DNA of 64,000 nucleotides from Zygaena filipendulae (taxonomy: Eukaryota; Arthropoda; Insecta; Lepidoptera; Zygaenidae): NCBI GenBank assembly GCA_907165275.2, contig OU015660.1, positions 3,722,501 to 3,786,500 of the forward strand. Reading direction: 5' to 3'. This document shows positions 45,741-56,344 of this stretch, piece by piece. The notes beneath the pieces are model-generated. The model made no database searches. It was given only the letters and a program-made list of their open reading frames with translations, and had not been told where the DNA came from. Position numbers and translations under genes: made by a program. The number at the start of each line of letters is the position of its first letter. Position 1 is the first letter of the stretch.

Positions 45741-47435
45741 TCAATAAGAAATACGAGTAAACCAAATAACAATAAAGTAAAAATACGTAGATTAAAGTAC
45801 CTACTTTAATCCTAGCTATATCCGAGATAAAAGTGTCTCTATCTAACTATACTATAATAATCTATCTCTGTGCCAAATTCCATCCATTTTCCATAGCCGT
45901 TCTTGCGTGATAGAGTGCGAAATAGTAATAAAAAATAGTATGACCAAGACATCTGGGAATAGTTTTTAACATTCCCAGATAGTTGATAAGTTTATATTGT
46001 GTATGTATATTATGTATGTACACTTTTATTGTGTAGATTGGGTTTTTTGCCTTTAATAAAAAAAATATAATTATTATTATTAGAGTACCTAACATACATG
46101 TAAAATGCGACTGGCACACAGACCACGTTCAGCGTAAACCGCAGGGTATTTTTGAATGTTATCGCCTTAAGCAGTATTTGAAATTAAGCTCCTAAAGAGG
46201 TAAAGAGAGTATAACGAGGAGTAAACCGTGGAAAACAGCTAGCTTAAGGCAATAAACATACGTGATCTTATTGAAATACCCAGAAAGCGTTGAGTTACGA
46301 AACATGTTTTATATTAATATATAAGAATAGTTTTGGCGCTATGCCAGTCTTGTCGTTTTGTGTCGTCTTTTTAAAACTATTATAAAATATTTCCATTCAT
46401 ATTATATATTTTTTATATTCATCTTTAAGTTCTCCAGAACATACACGGTGAAATTTTCGTATTGAAATTTACTATGGACGCATTTTGGATCCCGTCTTTA
46501 GTATTGAGAATTTGTGTGTAGGTACCCAACATCAAAATATAGTTTTCAACTTATTAACTAAATAAACAAAGTTAATTTAATAACTTTGAGACGACTTTGA
46601 AACATAAGAACATTCTCATTACGACGCAGTCCGCTGACGTACCTAGTATGTTAGTCCCAATCAGTATAAGAAAATTTTAAGTTTTACTCAGAACCTCCGC
46701 GATTAACTGGCGCGAATGTATAAGTAGTTGTGATATCATGTTTTATGTTGTTGTATCATGGTTTATGTTGATATCAGGTACACGTGACTCAGCTAAAGTA
46801 GCAATTAACGACCTCGTTAATTTAATTAGACAAAAACGTTTGGGAAACCTTGACAGTAATGTACAATTAGTACCTACATACCTATGCACCTTTCTTCACA
46901 ATAGAGACTATTATTATTGTCGGCATTCTCTTCATATCTTTTAATCATATATATATGTACCTATTATCTTAAATTATTTTATGCAAAAGAAAGGGCCCCG
47001 TTTGTTTAAATTGTTTCTTAATTATTTATTTACGTCACTCATCAGGGAATTAAACGGATGATTTAAGAGCTGTAAATCCAATTTAAAAAACAGTTAGGTA
47101 CATCAAATTAAGTACTATCAGATCTATTGCGATCAAATTTCCAATTAAAATGTTTTCTTGATCATTAAGGTTTAAACGATACTTACCAGTGTCGACTGTA
47201 CCGTTTAGAAACAATATGCCTTACCTATTTAATTTCTTTAGAGATCCTCTTACAAATATTAAGTATTGGTAACTTTATTTTTAGTGTTCTGGACTTCAAA
47301 AGGAAAAACGGAACCTTTATAAGATCGCTCTCGATTCCGTTCATCCGTTATTTTGTCACAAAGGTTTTTTATATTAATTACGCTGAGAAAGGAATGAATA
47401 CTAGACGTAAAAACTTGAAATTGGCATCATGATAC
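45741..47435. other. No gene seen
   Basis: AT-rich. The frame at 46738-46944 has a hydrophobic start (MFYVVVSWFMLISG) reminiscent of a signal peptide, but nothing after it is recognisable. Confidence 0.3.
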
Positions 47436-48046
47436 CTATAGATCAGAGATTCTCAAACTTATTTCTTTTATAGCACCCTTTGAAAATTAATTATTTCTCA
47501 GCGCCCCCAATTTTTTATAAGCTCCTAAAACTTAAAAAAAAAAATCATTAGTTATAGTTTGCTATGTTAGTCGGTGCTGGTGTTTAAACTTACATTCTAA
47601 ACTAGACATTTTTACCAGTGATAGCAATTAAAACGCATTTTATAATATTAAGAATATATTTTTATCAAAAAAAAAACATTATAGATAGGTAATAAATTTT
47701 AGTTTCAAAAGTAATCTAATGAGATGGATGGATTTGATGATTTTTAACAAGTTTGTTGAAATCTGGTTCGATTTTACTCAAAAAAAGTCATAAGTCGCCG
47801 CTGCGTTCGGTAACATGCTCTCTTTAGTAAGCAGCTAACTACTAACTAATTATTCGATATTGAGTGGTAGGTTTTCATTGTAGTAAATTTTAAAATATAA
47901 AGTAAATGAAATTACAAATCAATCATCGCCCCCCTAAGCCACGCCAACGCCCCCCATTTTTATCTGGGCCTCTTAACGTCCTCCTCTAGGTCTCCAACGT
48001 CCACAAGGGGGCGTTATCGTCCACTTTGAGAAAAACTGCTATAGAT
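47436..48046. mobile_element. hAT-like non-autonomous transposon with 8-bp target duplication
   Basis: The element (47444-48038) begins CAGAGATTCTCAAACTT and ends CCACTTTGAGAAAAACTG, so its imperfect inverted ends share CAG..TTCTCAAA. It is flanked on both sides by CTATAGAT (47436-47443 and 48039-48046), the 8-bp duplication typical of hAT elements. No transposase frame is present. Confidence 0.85.
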
Positions 48047-48130
48047 GTTATATTCCTCGTAAATAATGGTAAGTAGGTAAGCATTTTAAAAACAAGTAGG
48101 TATTAAAAATTTTGAATCATCCAACGTATC

Positions 48131-48365
48131 CAGTGGAGCTAGGATGCGCAACATGATAAAATTTTATCGAGTCATTTTATCGATTCTCATCGACATAATA
48201 TATCGTTTTGTCTACCAGTGGTAAAAATGTTTAACCGAATCTATAGTCTTAACTCAATACCCCACTACTGCACTTTTTTGCTTGGACGCCCACAAATATT
48301 TGTCGTGTCGACAATTTTATCTTTCGTTCGATAAACATATCATGTTGCGCATCCTAGCTCCGCAG
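48131..48365. mobile_element. MITE, copy 2 of a pair
   Basis: GTGGAGCTAGGATGCGCAAC to GTTGCGCATCCTAGCTCCGC. It differs from 35570-35812 by scattered substitutions and a short internal deletion. It lies 85 bp after the hAT-like element. Confidence 0.8.
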
Positions 48366-48672
48366 GTTATCCTTTGCCCTATGTGTAAAATTTAGTGTGG
48401 TTGTATGTGCACACATGCTACATGGTTGGTTTTCAATACAATTACTTTCAAATAAAACGTTTGTCTGGCAGTATGGGAGGCGAACCCTCAATATTTGTTA
48501 TTGTATACATAGTTGTTGTATACGTGTGTTGTAATTTTTTGTTGTGTCAAATAAAGCTTTTTCAATTTCAATAGAATGTAAAGTAAAATTACTTTCAATA
48601 TAAAGTAAAATACTTTCAAATAATTTCGACGCGTCCCTAATGAAATTGTCCAATTATTATTTTTATAATTTA

Positions 48673-48945
48673 CTAGCTGGGACCCGCGGAAATTTACTCC
48701 TTATAACATCAGCTAATTAGCAGTTAAGTCCCATCGAAATAGGTCTTACGGAGGTCGTTTCGGAGATTCAAACGTGTGTGTTTCGTAATTCCCGTGGGAA
48801 CTCCCAAAATTCTTTCATATTTATCTTCTCTTTACAATAACAAACACAACAAAAAAGAATAAGCGAAATTGGTCCAGCCGTTTACGCGTGATGCTATGAC
48901 GAAGGGAAATAGGGTGTCATTTTTATATACCTAATAGGTATATAG
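48673..48945 (-). mobile_element. Helitron-like element, third body type
   Basis: A|CTAGCTGGGACCCGCGG on the plus strand. The 3' module is partly deleted. The body has ATCAGCTAATTAGCAGTTAA. Confidence 0.6.
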
Positions 48946-50033
48946 AAGATGTACCTATAAAAGCAAATAAGATAAAATCATAGCATTATCCACAAAAAAA
49001 TTCATATGGTTTATCCTCCATGCGATAGGCTGCGTGTAGTAGCTACATATTTGTTTTTGTATCAATCATGGATTTTTCCATGAAATGTTCATTAATTTTT
49101 GGCAATATGAAAAACAATTTTTTTTTTTTTTAAGAATTTAATTTTAATTTGTTAAAAATTGGACGTACTTAGTGGATAAAATATTTTTATTTGAATACCA
49201 AATGTTTGCGGGAATATCAGGATTTTCTTGGATATAATTCCCGGAACGAAATGTGTCCTATACATATTACACAGTACGTCCTATTCCAGGACCTATATAA
49301 AGAACTTAGTGGTAACTGTTTGATTACTAAAAATGTAATTGATCAGTTTAGGTCAAATCTGATCGATTGCAAAGTTGTATTATACCTCTAGGAACAGAAA
49401 TAGATGATCTGTTTGTAATTGATCGTTGCAGTTGACGGGAGAAGGGATCTAATCGTACCTAATTTAAAAACGAGAATGAAAATTTTAAATAAATATGTAT
49501 ATTTATGTAATTTTTCTTAAATAGTTGCACTATTTTAGCTAAATTATTATTATTTATCAGACGTTCAAAAGGGAAGTAGATAAATGAAACCGGAAAATCT
49601 TTTCGTTAGTTTCCTATCAAAAACGAAAAATATTTAATAGGTAAGAGAGTCAGAGTTTTCTAAGCTATTCGAGTGTTTTTACATCGGAGTTGGGTGAAAT
49701 TGGAAATTGATTCTTGATTGTAAACATAAAAAAGGAGGAATACTTAAGTATACCCCGGTAAAATCTGAAAGCAGCTAAATGAAACTAAAAACAGTTACTG
49801 AACTAGGTATATAAGAAAAGTTTTCATATAGTCCTAAAATGCAACTGAAAATAATAATGGGGAAAGTTAAAGTTTATAGCCCACAAAATAAAAAGATAAA
49901 ACATCTTTCAAAGTCGAAAACAGATTTCACCTTTCCGGTAAGTAGGTAACCGGTTGTGTTTTTTTAGGGGCGTCGCCCACTGCTACGTCGTAGCGGCATG
50001 CGCGTCGAGGAGCATCTTGCGACTGGGTCACGG
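48946..50033. other. No gene seen
   Basis: AT-rich up to 49950, then a sharp rise in CpG (GGGGCGTCGCCCACTGCTAC) leading into the candidate promoter at 50034. Confidence 0.3.
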
Positions 50034-50218
50034 TATAAATGCGGCGTTGTTTAGAGTTGCGATGCAAGTGACTAAATATATTGTCTTTGTGTTTGAACAT
50101 CGCGTCGCGTCGTCATAAGATGATGACGTACGTGTGATTTGAGAAGAAAGACAAAAATCCGGTGGAGTCGAAGTGGTTGGGCGACTTTGCGTCGCCTGAT
50201 GCACTGTGACTCCGAGCT
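50034..50218 (+). promoter_or_regulatory. Candidate promoter and first exon of an unidentified plus-strand gene
   Basis: TATAAAT at 50034-50040 is followed, about 30 bp on, by a GC- and CpG-rich stretch that ends GAGCT|GTGAGT, a strong splice donor at 50218/50219. An ATG at 50199 would give MHCDSEL before the donor; two overlapping ATGs near 50117-50120 open only a five-codon uORF. The first exon could therefore be wholly 5' UTR or could encode a few residues. No transcript evidence is available. Confidence 0.3.
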
Positions 50219-50455
50219 GTGAGTGCAAACTTTTACTATATACACAATTATGAAAAACTAGTTGATCCTCCACGGTTTCTCTTGCTTTAATTTCGTAGTT
50301 TCCATTAACGGGATTCGGGGATATACATCACTCAGGAACCAGTATTCCTAGCTCGAAGTGAAACAATATTTAAAATCGGTTTAGTATTTTTTTAGTTTAT
50401 CAATGAAAATAAGCATATATTTTTTTGTTTTTCTAATATTAGTATAGAAGTACAG

Positions 50456-50613
50456 ATGTCTAGAGGAGGCGCACCGCTTGAGTTACGCCGCGACGCTGCC
50501 TCGATCCTTGCTGTGGGCGATAGGCCTTACCTCGCTTCGAAACGAGTCTATAACTCAAAAGAACAACGACGCCGTCGTCCCCAACATAGGAATAATGTCT
50601 TCTTTGTCCTGCA
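50456..50613 (+). CDS. Candidate exon in a GC-rich block, gene unidentified
   Basis: A 158-nt CpG-rich block preceded by AG at 50441-50442 and CAG at 50453-50455, and followed by CAG|GTATTC. Starting at the ATG 50456 it reads MSRGGAPLELRRDAASILAV and ends in a strongly basic KEQRRRRPQHRNN segment. If the upstream exon is coding and the CAG acceptor is used, the frame is shifted by one and is also open. Two open plus-strand frames plus a partly open minus frame mean base composition alone might explain this. I recognise no family; a TE-derived CpG block is the main alternative. Confidence 0.25.
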
Positions 50614-50722
50614 GGTATTCAGCAGTTATTTATTAATCGACATAAACTTGGTAGGTATATTCTACAGTTACCTGTTGAAGAAGGGCTACACAATACTAAT
50701 TATTTGTAAAAGTTGTTAATAA

Positions 50723-50987
50723 GGGGCCATCCATGATATGAAGTACTGACGGACATGAAGTACGTTACACGTTACGACGGGGGGGGGAAGACAAGGAAAA
50801 AGAAAGTGTGACAAGGAGTGAGCCTTTCCCACAATGACGTCTAAGTATCGTGACGTCACATTTTAAAATCTTATAATACTTCTAACAATTAGATGCATCC
50901 TCCTACCCCTTGTCACACACCCTCATGTCATGTCACCCTTCCTCTCCCCTCCCCCCCTAACGTGAAATGTAGTTTATGGTTGGTCCC
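50723..50987. mobile_element. MITE with GGGGCCATCCAT ends
   Basis: The left end GGGGCCATCCATGATATGAA and the right end TTTATGGTTGGTCCC are imperfect inverted repeats. The inside holds matching runs of G (50780 region) and C (50950 region), plus ACGTTACACGTTACG. Confidence 0.55.
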
Positions 50988-51282
50988 TAACATGTAGCTT
51001 CGTTGTATCAATAATAGCAATATTATAATATGCTTGTTATAGAACTGCCATAAACTTGCATCAACAAATAGGATTTAAAAATTATAGATATCTATAGGTA
51101 GTTATTTCATGAAAACTTGGATTATCTTCACAAAACATATTATGAGATGCTTATTACATTTATGGGTACGGTGGATTATTTTTGTTATGGTTACGTCACT
51201 ATCCTATACTATCTAAGATATAATACTCGTGCGTATACCTACTTATGTAAGTCACTTTTTCGTAACAATTACCTATTATTTA

Positions 51283-51470
51283 CTAGCTGTGCCCCGCGGT
51301 TTCACCCGCGGTAATTTCGGAGTTCCCGCGGGAATTCCGGGATAAAAGTACCCTTTGTCCTTCTCTGTACCCCTTACAACGTGCATGCCAAATTTCATCC
51401 AAATCCGTTCAGCCGTTTTTGCGTGATTGAGTAACAAACATCCAAACATCCACACTTTCACATATTTTAT
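51283..51470 (-). mobile_element. Helitron-like element, short type
   Basis: A|CTAGCTGTGCCCCGCGGTTT on the plus strand. Body GCCAAATTTCATCCAAATCC as in the long type's 3' half. Confidence 0.78.
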
Positions 51471-51817
51471 TGTTGCATGGTTAGACTAGTCACTGCTTGG
51501 GAGTCCGTTCAAACCTCACAGTTAGTTTTGAATAAAAAATCTAAAAGAAAAACATGCACTTTACCTTTAATTTCAATTCCTGCGAGGGAAAAGGGTGAAA
51601 TTCTAGAGAATTACCGAGTGTATAACAATCTAAATAAACTGGTGAATGGATTCAACTGAAATTCAACTGAAATCGTTGCTCACTGAAACTTATTATATAC
51701 CTACTTATTAACCCACTATAAGTATTTCCAGAGACCCCTAATATGCACGTAAGTGAAACTGAATTATAAAAACAGGTAAAATTTTTAAAGGCGGTTGAAA
51801 AGGAAAGACACTTTTAA

Positions 51818-52358
51818 GGGGTTATTATATAACTTTTGTTTCTATAATTTTTCGGTTACAATCAAAAATATAGCGGTTTTGCGATTACAATATGCAATTT
51901 TTTACATCTGCAATATCTAGCAAACCAAAATAAACATATTTCAAAAGTTGAAGCTGCCTAAACATGATTAATTGGGTATTCTCCAAGGTATGAATATCAA
52001 AATTCTAATTAGTCCGTCAGTTAGAAAATAAAAAAATAATAGACACGTATTTTTTGCTTTTTCAATTTAATGAAAATGAACATAGATAAAGCGCATTAAA
52101 GTTTAGGGTGGGGGGCTCGTGACGTCAATATTCATTATAAGCGCCATACAAACCGCACAGAATTGTGACGTCACGCGAAATTTCAACTCAATGTATCTCT
52201 GTTATTTTTTGAGTACGTAAAAAAAGAAAAAATACGTGTCCAATATTTTTTATTAATCTACACGACGGACTAAAAAAAAATTTTTTGTCAAGTAGCCAAT
52301 CGCAATTTTCTGATTGAAACTGAAATAATTGATAACAACAAAAGTTACATAATTGCCC
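51818..52358. mobile_element. MITE with GGGG...AACTTTTGTT termini, copy 2, split
   Basis: GGGGTTATTATATAACTTTT at the left and AAAAGTTACATAATTGCCC at the right. The left half matches 27370-27596 in inverse. The extra length is explained by the insertion at 52009-52273. Confidence 0.72.
52009..52273. mobile_element. MITE nested inside the previous element
   Basis: 265 bp with ends TTAGTCCGTC and GACGGACTAA, and sub-terminal ACACGTATTTTTTGC against AAAAAATACGTGTCC. The middle has two TGACGTCA-like sites. Confidence 0.7.
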
Positions 52359-55300
52359 TGCTGATGTAATATAGTGGACCAAATGCTGCCAAGACGTCAC
52401 GTCGCGTCACCTGCACGAGCTGCGTTCCCTGCATTAGGCACCTACTTTATTTTATACTTTAAGTTTGAATGTACGTGATAGTCTCTGCAAATACAGTGTC
52501 TTCGAGTGTCAATGGATACTTTTATCCCATATTGAGGAGTTCCCTATGACATAAAAAAAGAAATAAAAGATGTTTCTTTAGACTTATTTTTATTGAACCG
52601 CGTGCACAATTAACGAGTAGCTTTACCGTATTATTTATACACAAGTAATATTTATTCGAGATTACATTTCCATTAGTATGTGGAAGTTATTATGGCAAAG
52701 ACGAGATCTTCATCAAAGATTAGATCCCAAAATCTTTGTCTTTATGTAGTAGGTACAAACACTTCCTTTACAATAATCTCGTTAGCTATACATTTTCAAA
52801 CAGTTCCTCACAAAATACAAATACAATTTGAATGGTCTCGGTAAGTAGGTAATTACTAAGCATTGCTTTAGATAATTATAATTTTATGTCATTAGTATAC
52901 TTTGTTTAATTTCAAGTAAACACTCATCAAAATTTTACATACAGCTTGAAGTATTTGGGAAGTTACATAATATTAGAGTTTAATAGGTCTAAAAAAATTT
53001 GATACAATACAAATGGAATAATAAGTACTTATCGTTAGAGGAAAAATGGACTAAGAATAAAAAATAAAGGAAAACAGTATCTACGAGTACCTACATAATA
53101 ATGGGTAGGTATATAATGTTTCTTTACAAATTTTATCACTAAGTACCTAAAGTAATGGTTATGAAGGAGGTACCATGAACTCGTTATAAATAAGTAATTA
53201 TATTTAAAAGACTTTAATTCACAAGCATCGAAGGTTTCTTTAGGGCGCTCTGTTAAATTTTATTCCATTTTGTTATCTTAAAAAAATACTTGAGTGCTTG
53301 TAAATTAAATATACCTATAGGTAATTTTTAGGATAAAAATGCTAAACAGGACTGCATATTTACATAATCAGGGAACAGTTACATCTCTATTACCTATATA
53401 TAGTACTTTAAATTTTAAATATATTATATAACCTTAACTTACAATCTACCTGTTACCTGGAAGCACACACATAATTTAACATTTTGTATTTCAATAGATA
53501 TATAATTATAATTTCTATACTCTTTTATTATTTTACAACGAAGTATCGTGAATATATTTTGTTGGTTTATGAAAAAAAAACCATCGCTATCAGGTATAAT
53601 CAACTTAAATTTAATAAAGTGCATTTAGTAGACTAACTAACGTAACTGCTTACGAAATAAAATTTGGATGTCTTCGAAGATTTCAATATAAGAAAAATAA
53701 AATTAAAACTACGATCAGTTTTGACACCAGAACCTGTAACAATAAACTTGATTATAATCACTTTCATGTTACATAAAAAGTGTTTTGTGTTTTTTTTTTA
53801 TAAAAATGTGAAAACATAACAACCAAAATCAAATTTGTTTAATTTTTTTCCAGCAATAAATAGTGTACTTGCATGAAATTTATAATAAGAAATTGTGTCA
53901 ATATTTTAAAAATAGAGTCTTAAAAAAGCATTATCGTGAAAGATTTCCTAAAAAATTATCAATAGTTTTCAAAATATTCAACTATTAATTTTGTGAAACG
54001 GAACGTTACAACGAAACACCAATCACAGCCACGCTTAACATATTATGTCACTTTAATTTTTTCGGAAACATTTACCTCTTTCAGGGAAGGCAAAAGAAAC
54101 TAAGTGCATACAGTAACACTTCATCATTTTATCTGAAGTTTTTTACTTTAAAATGCATCGGTGAGATGTATTTCGATTCTTTTCTGGGAACTTTTGGAAG
54201 TAACTCAACACAGTTCAACCTTAATTTCGCTTTTAGATATTGAAGTCATCTGTCTGTCACTGTCAAATACGACAGTGACATCTCTATCATAGATTAATAA
54301 GGCGTAACTTTTAAGTAGTTACGTCATTTCGCGGTTTCAGCGGTAATGTCAAAAGTAGGAACTTTGAAACGCTCTATAATCTATTTAATTAATTTATACA
54401 AATTTTTATATTTTTCTTGCTTTGTTTAAGTAGGCTATATATCTTTAAAATAGACTGAAAAAAAAAAATTAATGCAGGCACCCTTTTCTTCATGACCGTA
54501 GTGATTACCTTCTCTCTGTTCATGACGCGACAAATTAAATAAACATGACTGTATTTTTTTCTGTTGTGTGAACATTCTGAACGATTCGTAAAAATATATA
54601 TTTGTAATAAATCTTTATATTTAATTATACATATTACATATAATTCAAACATTAAATCAATTGACAGTGAAATATACTTTCACCTTAGAATTTAGAATTG
54701 ATTGTACCCAATCCAAGTAGTATCAAAAGAATGCTTATAGGCAAAGTAATTTATTCATTTCCAATGAGCATTGATAGAGTTTCGTTTTTAATTACCAGTT
54801 ACATTAATTTGCAAATCAAACGTTCTCAATCCCCGACCTCACAATAGGTAGCTACGCAAAATTTTGCAGTTATATAAAAATGTAATCCACTCCTTTTGCA
54901 ACAAGTAATTAAACGAAAAACGTTACCATAAAGTTGAACGGTCGGGTAACGAGGCGTCACAAAGCAAACGATTTTATCGTTTATACAGTCACCAGTGGGA
55001 CATTAAAATGAAATTTATGAAGCCGAAAGAAAATAATCTTTACGACGCATCGTCGCCCAGGGCACTATTATGTTGGTAAATAGTATAAGTACAATGAGAT
55101 TTTATACTATGTTCATACATAATTTTATTTGGGATTGTGTGTCGCTTCGGTCCCTACTCCCCACAATAAAGGGTTAGTTAGGGTCGAAACAAAGTTGTGT
55201 TGTGGGTGTTATTGTGGAAGTTTTACATATGAGGTATACATATTATGTTTTGTATTTTATAGCACCTGTACTAGCTTTTTGACTCTGAAAATATTGCAAA

Positions 55301-55660
55301 ATATAGTAGGTACAAAATTCATGTACACGTTTTTATTTTTGCAAATCAATGACACAGTTAAACCGTTCTACCTCTTTATGTTTATATGTCAAGGAAGTGA
55401 GACAAATAATAAGTTAAGGAATATTTTGTAACTACAATACATACCTAAATAAATAATAGGTAAATCAGTATCAAAATAATAGAAAAAGTTGTTGTCATTT
55501 ATTTATAAGTTTTACGGTAGATAAAATTGTTAAATTTTACGATATAATACTGTACATTATACGTAGTTAGGTCGAGATATAACGTAACGGGCATAAGCAC
55601 TAATATAAAACCTTGATAGGTCACCAAAATATGGTTGCTTATTACAAACCGTCCAACATA
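52359..55660. other. Long repeat-poor stretch, no gene seen
   Basis: Over 3 kb of AT-rich sequence without any of the window's repeat families except a LINE-tail scrap at 52545. Small frames lack motifs. The absence of insertions is itself unusual here. Confidence 0.3.
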
Positions 55661-55865
55661 TCCTTACTACAACATAATTATAAATCCGAAAGTGTGTTTG
55701 TTTGTAACGCTTTCATGCTTTAACGGTTTAACCGATCACCATGAAATTTTACGTACACGTTGTGAGGGGTACCTACAGTGAGAAGGACATAGGGTAGGAC
55801 TTTTTACTACAGAATTCTCGCGGAACTCCAAAATTAACGCGAGTGAAACCTCGAGGAGCTGCTAG
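55661..55865 (+). mobile_element. Helitron-like element, short type, complete
   Basis: A|TCCTTACTACAACATAATTA start. The end (GTGAAACCTCGAGGAGCTGC and TAG|T) keeps hairpin pairing, with CGAG replacing CGCG. Confidence 0.7.
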
Positions 55866-56167
55866 TAATAAAATAAAACTTTAAATGGTCAATGAACGTA
55901 TACATACCCGGCACCGTTTATAATATAATATTAGGTATGTAGAATGTAGATATTCATAGATACTTACCCTTTAAGTATAAATTGTCTTCCCCATATGAAA
56001 GAAGCATTCTCCTCCCATATCAACATGACATCTTAAAATTTATTGTCACTAGACAATAGATCACTGGTTGCTTCACTATTTTAGCGGTGATTATATTCCC
56101 CACATTTCTTCCTTCTGGTCCTCGTTTTTAGCTAAGTATTTTGAAGATATGTGTTTTTTTTAAATCA

Positions 56168-56173
56168 TTTATT
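56168..56173 (-). terminator. Polyadenylation signal of the IGFBP-domain gene
   Basis: AATAAA on the minus strand (TTTATT on the plus strand), 63 nt after the stop codon, is the first canonical signal downstream of the gene. Confidence 0.5.
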
Positions 56174-56235
56174 TCTAATGAACAGTTATGTATTTACATA
56201 TTTTACACGAGCGGTGTTATATATATTCATGGGGT

Positions 56236-56344
56236 TCACGTGATTGGTGTGCACGACCCTTCGAAACACTTTAGGCCGGGCTCACACGTCCCGCGAAAGC
56301 CGCCGCAGTCTTCACCTAACGTCCTTGCGCACACTTTGCAGCAT
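56236..56344 (-). CDS. IGFBP-domain protein exon 2 (residues 54-89)
   Basis: The acceptor TTTACTGTTTCAG supplies the one base needed to finish the Arg codon. The exon then reads CCKVCARTLGEDCGG and ends GSCTPIT followed by TGA. The seven cysteines complete the 12-Cys pattern of the domain, which independently confirms the splice. Confidence 0.87.
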
